Assembly (NCBI GenBank): GCA_964576715.1
Contig: CAZNWE010000001.1
Span: 1 to 64,000 of the forward strand
Reading direction: 5' to 3'
DNA: 64,000 nt
Source: SLRI01 sp964576715
GTDB lineage: Bacteria > Pseudomonadota > Alphaproteobacteria > Geminicoccales > Geminicoccaceae
Part shown: piece by piece, positions 55,486 through 64,000 of the stretch
Numbering within the stretch: the first letter of the stretch is position 1
Layout: each line of letters opens with the position of its first letter
The notes under the pieces: generated by a model
The model's input: only the letters and a program-made list of their open reading frames with translations
Databases searched by the model: none
What the model was told of the DNA's origin: nothing
Made by a program: the position numbers and the translations under genes

Positions 55486-55745
55486 ATGAGCGAGAGCAGT
55501 GCCGACCGGCTGAAGCGCCTGGCACATCGCAGCCGCTACCGCGGCTTCAAGGAGGTCGACCTGCATTTCGGCCAGTTCGCCGAACGCCACCTGGGCGGCC
55601 TGACGGGCGACGAGGTCGACCAGTACGAAGCACTGCTCGACGAGGCTGACCAGGACGTCTGGGCGTGGCTGACCGGCGCTCGCCACGTTCCGGCCCGCCA
55701 CGACAACCGGGTGTTCAGGCTGCTTCGTGCCTACGAGCCGGTAGC

Positions 55746-55749
<4 letters not shown>
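55486..55749 (+). CDS. sdhE: FAD assembly factor SdhE
   Basis: SdhE promotes covalent flavinylation of the succinate dehydrogenase flavoprotein in the cytoplasm. The 87-residue five-helix protein carries the conserved RGFKEVDLHFGQFAE (RGxxE motif, residues 19-23) and VDQYEALLDEADQDVWAWLTG. GAGGGG precedes the ATG at 55486. Its TGA overlaps the mfd TTG. The frame extends upstream, but that sequence is Arg-rich and lies in the recG promoter gap. Confidence 0.93.
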
Positions 55750-59252
<3,503 letters not shown>

Positions 59253-59417
59253 GGATCGAAGTTGTCAGCGCTGCGGTGGATTCCGCGACGAAGTGCCAGA
59301 GTGGTCGGTGCCTTGTCCGTGGCGGTTGGACGAGGTGTTGCGGCGGGGAGGTGGATTCCCTCCCCAAGCGCAACGACACTTCCCGCATTGACATTTCCAG
59401 CGGTAGTGCACGCGCCA

Positions 59418-59474
59418 CCGTCTTAAAGACGGAGGGGCCGGCGGGGAGGCGTGCCTCCCCGCCATCTTTCTTCT
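59418..59474 (+). terminator. Rho-independent terminator after mfd (two hairpins)
   Basis: CCGTCTT-A-AAGACGG (59418-59432) is followed by GGCGGGGAGGC-GT-GCCTCCCCGCC (59440-59463), a perfect 11-bp stem, and then ATCTTTCTTCTT. It lies about 165 bp after the mfd stop and just beyond the stop of the convergent repeat-protein gene. It separates the mfd transcript from the YcaO operon. Confidence 0.85.
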
Positions 59475-59515
59475 TCACACGCCGGCCGGGCAGAGGATTG
59501 GTCGGCGTGCTTGGA

Positions 59516-60376
59516 TTATTCGTCGTCGATGTTGTGGTAGCCTTTGCCGTGCAGGTTGGTCTGCATCATGGCGCGGGCCTGCATCATCGCCCGGCTCTGC
59601 ATCATGGCGCGTGATTGCATCATCGCCCGGCTCTGCATCATGGCACGCGACTGCATCATGGCGCGGCTTTGCATCATGGCACGCGACTGCATCATCGCCC
59701 GGGATTGCATCATGGCGCGGGACTGGATGGCGCCGCCGGTGCCGTCGTCGAGGAGCTCGCGAACGCGGAGGTCGTCGCGATCGGTGCCGGGGGCGAGCAT
59801 CAGCGAGCTGCGCTCGCTTTCCTCGATGACCTCGTAGCTGCCGAGGGTGTCCGGTACGTAGTAGAGCCGGCCGTCGGCACCACGCAGCGTGAAGCCGCCG
59901 TCGCCGGTGGTGCTGGCGAGGCCCACGGTGTCGGGAGCGGTGAGCCCGAGGGCGATGCCGACCTCGGTCTCGTCGATGTCGAAGAGGAGGGTCTCGGCGT
60001 CGAGGTCGGCTGCCCAGCGCAGGTATTTGGCGCGCGGGAAGGCCTTCTCGATCGAGTCTTTATCATCGGCCGGCGGGGCCGGCTCGGCGTCGGCGGGCGG
60101 AGACGGCAGCAGCAGCTTCAAGGGCTCGGGCAGGGTGTGCGGCTTGTCCTCGTCGGCGAAGCGATAGCCGTAGACGAAGGCGAGGCCGCCCTCGAAGACG
60201 TTGAGCGCCTTCGGCGTGTTTTCGCCGTGGCCGGGCTTGAGATCCTGATAGCGGGTGTCATCGAGCTTGCCGGCCTCGGCGATCTTTTCGGGCACGGCGC
60301 CCTCGAGGAAGAGGAGCGGGACCTGCTTGACGTAGAGGATGACCCGTCGTTTTGGGGCGAGGCCGATGGTCGTCAT
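59516..60376 (-). CDS. Candidate modified-peptide precursor with nine C-terminal [S/A]RAMMQ repeats
   Basis: This 286-residue protein has no recognised family. Residues 1-218 look like a folded, acidic domain (MTTIGLAPKRRVILYVKQVP, a Pro-rich linker near 95, then ADLDAETLLFDIDETEVGIA and RGADGRLYYVPDTLGSYEVI). Residues 219-272 are nine uninterrupted hexapeptides: eight SRAMMQ and one ARAMMQ. A 14-residue tail TNLHGKGYHNIDDE follows. No cysteine is evident, so thioether rings are unlikely; backbone thioamidation or methionine-linked metal binding remain possible. AAGGAAA precedes the ATG at 60376. It is the last gene of the YcaO-TfuA-metalloprotease operon, 50 bp after the protease gene. Its precursor role is inference from that context. 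Confidence 0.8.
   Translation of the reverse strand: MTTIGLAPKRRVILYVKQVPLLFLEGAVPEKIAEAGKLDDTRYQDLKPGHGENTPKALNVFEGGLAFVYGYRFADEDKPHTLPEPLKLLLPSPPADAEPAPPADDKDSIEKAFPRAKYLRWAADLDAETLLFDIDETEVGIALGLTAPDTVGLASTTGDGGFTLRGADGRLYYVPDTLGSYEVIEESERSSLMLAPGTDRDDLRVRELLDDGTGGAIQSRAMMQSRAMMQSRAMMQSRAMMQSRAMMQSRAMMQSRAMMQSRAMMQARAMMQTNLHGKGYHNIDDE
59561..59722 (-). repeat. Nine tandem 18-bp units encoding [S/A]RAMMQ
   Basis: Nine contiguous 18-bp units run without spacer. The ATG-ATG of each unit is invariant and Gln is CAG or CAA, while Ser, Arg and Ala codons vary (for example AGC/TCA/TCG/TCC for Ser). The repeats are thus held at protein level with synonymous drift, unlike a fresh DNA slippage array. 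Confidence 0.95.
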
Positions 60377-60426
60377 GGGCGGTTTCCTTGTCCTCGGGGT
60401 CGTCAGCGCCGTGGATTTACTCGAGC

Positions 60427-61689
60427 CTAGACCAATGCCGCGTTGCGCGCCACGGTTTGGCGCCGGCGGTCGCGGGCGGGCAGGATCTGCCGCCAGTGGA
60501 AGCTCTCGGCGATGAGGGCCTGGTTGGTGGGGCCGGTGAGCGTGCGATCGACGGCGAGAAAGCTGCGGGCGACCCGCTCGAAGGTGAGGCCGTCGGCCTG
60601 CAGGCGGTGGAAGGTGGCAGCGAGCCTGAGCCCGACCATGTCGCGGGCGTCGGCGAGGGCGCTCTTGAAGCCCTCGGGCTCGTGCCGGTAGGCGTCGATC
60701 AGGGCGTGGTCGTCGGTCGTGTCGAGCTCGTCCGTCTGGGCGGCGCGGCGCAGGGTGGACGCGAGGTCGGCGCCGACCAGGCCGAAGTCGACGAGGCGGT
60801 CGAGATAGAGGTCGACGATGATGTCGAAGATCGCCCCGGTGAGCGGCTGGCCCAGCGTGTGGGCCTGCTTGCCGGTGACCTTGGCGGGCGGGGTGTCGAG
60901 GCTGATGACGTCGGCCATCTTCAGCGCGTTGGAGGCCGAGCGGATCTGCCGGGTGGCCGAGAGCTCGCCGATCCGGTTGAGCTCGTTGGCCTTGTAGAGA
61001 TCGCCCTGGCTGACCCTGAGCACGTGGTCGATGAAGCTGTCGAAATGCAGGACGGAGAGCATCGCCACGCAGTCCGAGGCGGATTCGTGAAAGCCGCGAT
61101 AGGCGGTGGTCAGGGTTTCGGGCGTGGGCATGCCGACCAGCGAGAAGACCAGCCCATGCCCGGTCTCGTGCGCCAGGACGTCGAAGTTCAGCGCATAGGG
61201 GCGTTTTTCGCCCTGATCGTCGGCGCCCTCGCCGCATTCCATGAAGCCCCAGCCGAAATGGGCGTTGTCCCAGGCGACATGCGGGATCATTTCGAGCCGC
61301 GGGTGGGTCACGGCGAAGTGCCAGTGCAGCGGGCCGCCGAGATAGACCTCCCAGACATCGAGGACGCGGCGCACGGTGCCGAACATGTGGGCCGCCTCGA
61401 AGCCGGGATCGCCCGGATGAAGGTGGTCGAAATGGCCCTCAGGGTCAGGCGAGGCGGGGGCGGCCTTGGGGCCGCGGAAGGGCGGCAGGTCTTCGTCGCC
61501 ATAGGGTTTCTTGTCGATCGGGGTGAGCGCGTACATGCGCTCGTCGGACGGGCCGGGGCCGAGGCTGCCCTTGGGCGAGGAGACGTGGACGACCTCGGGC
61601 TCCTGGAAATCGCCGAGCACGGGGGACTGGGCGAAGAGCCTGAAGCGGGTGCCGGTCGGGCGGAAGAACTGGTCGAGGGAGAAGCTCAT
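60427..61689 (-). CDS. Thermolysin-like (gluzincin) metalloprotease of the YcaO operon
   Basis: The 420-residue protein contains the zinc motif VLAHETGHGLVFSL (His174, Glu175, His178) and, 24 residues on, FHESASDCVAML with Glu202 as the third ligand. This is the HExxH...E layout of M4-type gluzincins. GQPLTGAIFDIIVDLYLD resembles the later active-site helix of that clan. No signal peptide is present, so it is likely cytoplasmic and unlike secreted thermolysins. It could cut the repeat protein into short peptides; that is inference. The ATG overlaps the TfuA stop by four bases. Confidence 0.8.
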   Translation of the reverse strand: MSFSLDQFFRPTGTRFRLFAQSPVLGDFQEPEVVHVSSPKGSLGPGPSDERMYALTPIDKKPYGDEDLPPFRGPKAAPASPDPEGHFDHLHPGDPGFEAAHMFGTVRRVLDVWEVYLGGPLHWHFAVTHPRLEMIPHVAWDNAHFGWGFMECGEGADDQGEKRPYALNFDVLAHETGHGLVFSLVGMPTPETLTTAYRGFHESASDCVAMLSVLHFDSFIDHVLRVSQGDLYKANELNRIGELSATRQIRSASNALKMADVISLDTPPAKVTGKQAHTLGQPLTGAIFDIIVDLYLDRLVDFGLVGADLASTLRRAAQTDELDTTDDHALIDAYRHEPEGFKSALADARDMVGLRLAATFHRLQADGLTFERVARSFLAVDRTLTGPTNQALIAESFHWRQILPARDRRRQTVARNAALV

Positions 61690-62429
61690 CGGCTCGTCGC
61701 CTCGGCCAGGGCCTGTTCCCAGTGCAGCGTCCGCTCGAAGCGGAAGACGGGCAGGGTGGTGGCGAGGCTGCCCTGGGCGAGCCGGCGGAGCAGGGCCTCG
61801 GCGTCGAGGCGTTTTTGCGCGACCCGGCCGGATGGCAGCCAGGCTTCGAGCCGGGCGATGGCGGCGGGGTCGATGCCGGCGGTGCGGGCTTGTTCCAGGA
61901 CGGCGGCGTAGCGGCGGTCTTTGTAGAACAGCGCCTTGGCGACGGCGGCGATGGCGATGGCGGCCTCCAGGTCGATGACGGCTGCGTCGATGGCGCTGGC
62001 CAGGGTGGCGCGGATGTCGACCATGGCGTCGGTCGCGGGGTAGCCCATCTCGGCCGGGCCGTGGACGACGGCGACCTCGTCGTCATCCTCGAACGGTTCC
62101 GGGAAGGGCGGGAAGCGGCTGTTGGCGTAGGCCTCGAAGACCCGGCCGATGCCGCTCATGCCGAAGGCCTGGAGCTCGGCGGCGCGAAGCGCCCCCATGC
62201 TGGCCGCACCGGCTACCTGAATACCTTGGGCCAGGGCCCAGAGGATCTCCTTGTGCCAGACCGAAGGCACCTGCTCGAAATAGCCGTCGATCAGGGCCAG
62301 GGTGGTAGGCTGGTAGGCGTCGATCGCGCCCAGGAGGTCGCCGCGGCGGGCCGGTGGCAGGAAGACGGCAGCGCAGAGCTCTTCGGCTTGATCGCGCGGC
62401 ATGGTGGGGCCGAGGAAGACGATGTTCAT
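61686..62429 (-). CDS. TfuA-like protein
   Basis: The 247 residues match TfuA, the partner of YcaO enzymes first named in trifolitoxin clusters: NIVFLGPTMPRDQAEEL, FLPPARRGDLLGAI, ALIDGYFEQVPSVWHKEILW, then GAASMGALRAAELQAFGMSG and DDDEVAVVHGPAEMGYP. TfuA is implicated with YcaO in installing sulfur as backbone thioamides, for example in methyl-coenzyme M reductase and thiovarsolins. ATG 62429 overlaps the ycaO stop (ATGA). The C-terminal 80 residues are helical and could contact YcaO or the substrate. Confidence 0.94.
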   Translation of the reverse strand: MNIVFLGPTMPRDQAEELCAAVFLPPARRGDLLGAIDAYQPTTLALIDGYFEQVPSVWHKEILWALAQGIQVAGAASMGALRAAELQAFGMSGIGRVFEAYANSRFPPFPEPFEDDDEVAVVHGPAEMGYPATDAMVDIRATLASAIDAAVIDLEAAIAIAAVAKALFYKDRRYAAVLEQARTAGIDPAAIARLEAWLPSGRVAQKRLDAEALLRRLAQGSLATTLPVFRFERTLHWEQALAEATSR

Positions 62430-63667
62430 GCGGCGGCCGCCGTCAAGAGGGCCGCGGCGCGGCGGCCGGGGACGTAGGTCGAGCGCTCGCCCTCGAGGGC
62501 GGCCTCGAGGCCGGGGACGACGACACGGACGACGGCGAGGCCGAAGGCGGGCTTGTCGACGTCGATGGCGATGGCCTCGTTCATGCCGCAGCGGCAGAGC
62601 GCCTCGAGGGTGGCCTCGATGTCGTCGCGGAAGCTCGGCCGCTCGACAGTTCGGATGTCGGCGAAGGCGCGCTTGGGCGAGAGCCCGTCCAGGATGAAGC
62701 GGGCGGCGCTGCGGCGGGTTGCGAGCGCCGCCTCGCCGTAGTCGTCGTCGGGGATGTCCTCGCGCGCCCCGGCGATGAAGGTGGCGCGGGCCTGTGCGGC
62801 CTCGCTCAGCGCCCGGGCGAGCGCCACCTCCGGTGCCGGGTGGGCGCCGCTGCCGAGCTCCGGGGCGCCGGTGGTGCCGGTCGCATCGTCGATCAGGACC
62901 AGGGCCGCGGGGATGCCGAGATCCGAGGTGATGTCGAACATCGCGACGTCGATAGCGGCCGTGGCGAAGCGGTCGAGCAGCCAGCGGCAGGCGGGGTCGC
63001 CCACCGTTTCGGGGCGGATCGCGGTGGTCGACTGCCAGGCGTCGGGGCCGAGCTTCCACAAGGTCAGGGCGTCCCGCTCGATCACCTCCATCAGCGCATG
63101 GAGCAGCGCCTCGTCGCGCGTGTTGCCGGAGGCCAGGCCATTGGTGGTGGCGGCGAAGGTGGCGGAGTGGGGGGGCTCGGGCAGGGCGTAGTTGGCGTGG
63201 ACCAGCTCGTAAGGCAGCCAGCTCCGGCCGCCGCCGATCAGCGCCTCGCCCTCGATCCAGAGGAAGGGGTGGCCGGGGTCGAGCGGCTCGATCGCCGCCA
63301 GGGGCAGCGCGTCGACGTCGACGAGCGGGTGGCTGAAGCGCATCTCGTCCAGGCTGGCGAAGCGGAGCGGCTGGTCGATGCTCTCGGCACACCAGGTCTC
63401 GTAGGCCTCCATGACCGCCGAGACCCGGGCGGCGTCCAGGCTCAGGCCCTTGCCCTGGAAGACCGAGAGCGAGCGGGCGTTCGGCCGACAGGCGGTCACC
63501 ACCGGGATGCCGATGCGGTCGAGGCCGGTGATGTTGGCGACCCGCGTGATGCCGAAGACCGGGAGCAGGGGGCTGAGCCTGGCCCAGGTCTCGGCGGGCG
63601 GGCAGCTGCGGCGGGTGCCGTGGCTGAACGGCTTGTCGGCCAAGCCGATCGGCTGGGGTGCACTCAT
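62426..63667 (-). CDS. YcaO-domain protein (TfuA-associated)
   Basis: YcaO enzymes use ATP to phosphorylate a peptide amide oxygen, enabling azoline, amidine or thioamide formation. The 413 residues carry the ATP/Mg motifs: SAVMEAYETWCAE (Ser83, Glu87, Glu90), TNGLASGNTRDEALLHALME and VIERDA (Glu197, Asp199). The N-terminus has the TfuA-type phrase ITGLDRIGIPVVTACRPNAR and VFQGKG. The C-terminus ends in AALLTAAAA and lacks the proline-rich PxPxP tail of azoline-forming YcaOs, which fits thioamidation. No separate ocin-ThiF partner is visible. Its ATG overlaps the upstream stop (ATGA). Confidence 0.94.
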   Translation of the reverse strand: MSAPQPIGLADKPFSHGTRRSCPPAETWARLSPLLPVFGITRVANITGLDRIGIPVVTACRPNARSLSVFQGKGLSLDAARVSAVMEAYETWCAESIDQPLRFASLDEMRFSHPLVDVDALPLAAIEPLDPGHPFLWIEGEALIGGGRSWLPYELVHANYALPEPPHSATFAATTNGLASGNTRDEALLHALMEVIERDALTLWKLGPDAWQSTTAIRPETVGDPACRWLLDRFATAAIDVAMFDITSDLGIPAALVLIDDATGTTGAPELGSGAHPAPEVALARALSEAAQARATFIAGAREDIPDDDYGEAALATRRSAARFILDGLSPKRAFADIRTVERPSFRDDIEATLEALCRCGMNEAIAIDVDKPAFGLAVVRVVVPGLEAALEGERSTYVPGRRAAALLTAAAA

Positions 63668-64000
63668 CGAGCGGCGACTCGGGCCAGGGCCGTGCGGGCG
63701 TCGGCGATATCACGGCTGGTCACGTCGGGTGCAAAGCGCGCCAGAATGCCGACCAACGCCGCCTCGGCCGGCTCGCTCTCGCCCATTTGCCTTGCAAAAA
63801 CGAGGCTGGTGAGAGCGGCGCGCAGCTCGAGCGCCAAAGCCCCCTGGCTTTTCGCGATGCGCTGCGCCTCGTCGAGCTTGGCCGCCACCAGGGCGGCATC
63901 CGGGCGGGCGCGGCTGAGCTCGGCCAGGGCTTCGTGGCGGGCGATCTCGGCGGCCCAGTAGGCGACGCCCTGTTCGGCGATCACCGCCCTGGCCTCGGCC
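63664..64000 (-). CDS. Helical-repeat (TPR-like) protein, C-terminal part
   Basis: Only the last 111 residues or so are in the window; the frame is open to the edge. They are all-helical and Ala-rich, with AAKLDEAQRIAKSQGALALE, LRAALTSLVFARQMGESEPA and LARFAPDVTSRDIADARTAL. This resembles the C-terminal TPR region of predicted ATPases found with class III adenylate cyclases or transcription regulators. As the gene overlaps ycaO by ATGA, it belongs to the operon and may be its regulator or a scaffold. I cannot see the N-terminal domains. Confidence 0.65.
   Translation of the reverse strand, partial: AEARAVIAEQGVAYWAAEIARHEALAELSRARPDAALVAAKLDEAQRIAKSQGALALELRAALTSLVFARQMGESEPAEAALVGILARFAPDVTSRDIADARTALARVAAR

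Noticed and set aside
59544..59837. Plus-strand frame with repeated Ile-Ala-Arg units over the SRAMMQ repeats
   Set aside because: It arises only because the 18-bp repeat stays open on the opposite strand; no ribosome-binding site or context supports it.

Overview
The window reads as a chromosomal segment of a high-GC alphaproteobacterium. Supporting signs are a GTTC-N7-GTTC SOS box before lexA, the trpG-trpD-trpC-moaC-moeA-lexA gene order, a clpX-lon pair, a serS-surE-LysM/M23 run, the sdhE-mfd/recG neighbourhood, a formate dehydrogenase whose diaphorase subunits are fused, and an Aap-type amino acid transporter. Codon use is strongly GC3-biased, and TTG start codons are common at tightly overlapped gene junctions. 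I would guess a Rhodospirillales- or Geminicoccales-like organism, but the sequence alone does not settle the order. I see no rRNA, tRNA, CRISPR array, prophage or insertion sequence.

Layout. 1-4000: the end of clpX, lon, a clear terminator, a small zinc-ribbon protein and a short BLUF photoreceptor. 4389-9683: a two-subunit NAD-linked formate dehydrogenase with a Phd-PIN toxin-antitoxin pair wedged between its two genes. 9804-12360: an SDR oxidoreductase and three exported proteins, including a YceI lipoprotein. 12553-19015: serS-surE, an NlpD-like lipoprotein, dTDP-glucose synthesis genes (rfbB, rfbA) and an acetyltransferase. 19022-23708: a sugar-type ABC transporter with an internal terminator. 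23993-29584: a ClpP-fold exported protein with a probable frameshift, a KTSC protein, an inositol-phosphatase family protein, RecD2, a glycerophosphodiesterase and LexA. 29716-33819: moeA, moaC and trpCDG. 34096-38372: a polysaccharide-deacetylase family protein, then a likely phosphate-sparing lipid-remodelling set (PlcP-type phosphoesterase, BtaA, BtaB). 38477-41677: a decayed AsmA-like copy followed by an intact one. 41722-47439: the aapJQMP amino acid transporter divergent from a cystathionine beta-lyase, with striking palindromes between them. 47423-53233: TlyA, a DUF4864 protein, an incomplete peptide ABC transporter (one permease and two ATPases), a coiled-coil protein and a DUF502 protein. 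53200-59252: recG, sdhE and mfd.

The most unusual region is the right end, 59516-64000. A leftward, tightly coupled operon encodes the end of a helical-repeat protein, a YcaO, a TfuA, a thermolysin-like metalloprotease and a 286-residue protein. The last ends in nine perfect tandem copies of the hexapeptide [S/A]RAMMQ. YcaO with TfuA is the established pair for peptide-backbone thioamidation in ribosomal peptides, and repeated-core precursors are known for such enzymes. This locus is therefore a candidate for an undescribed multi-core modified-peptide or modified-protein system.
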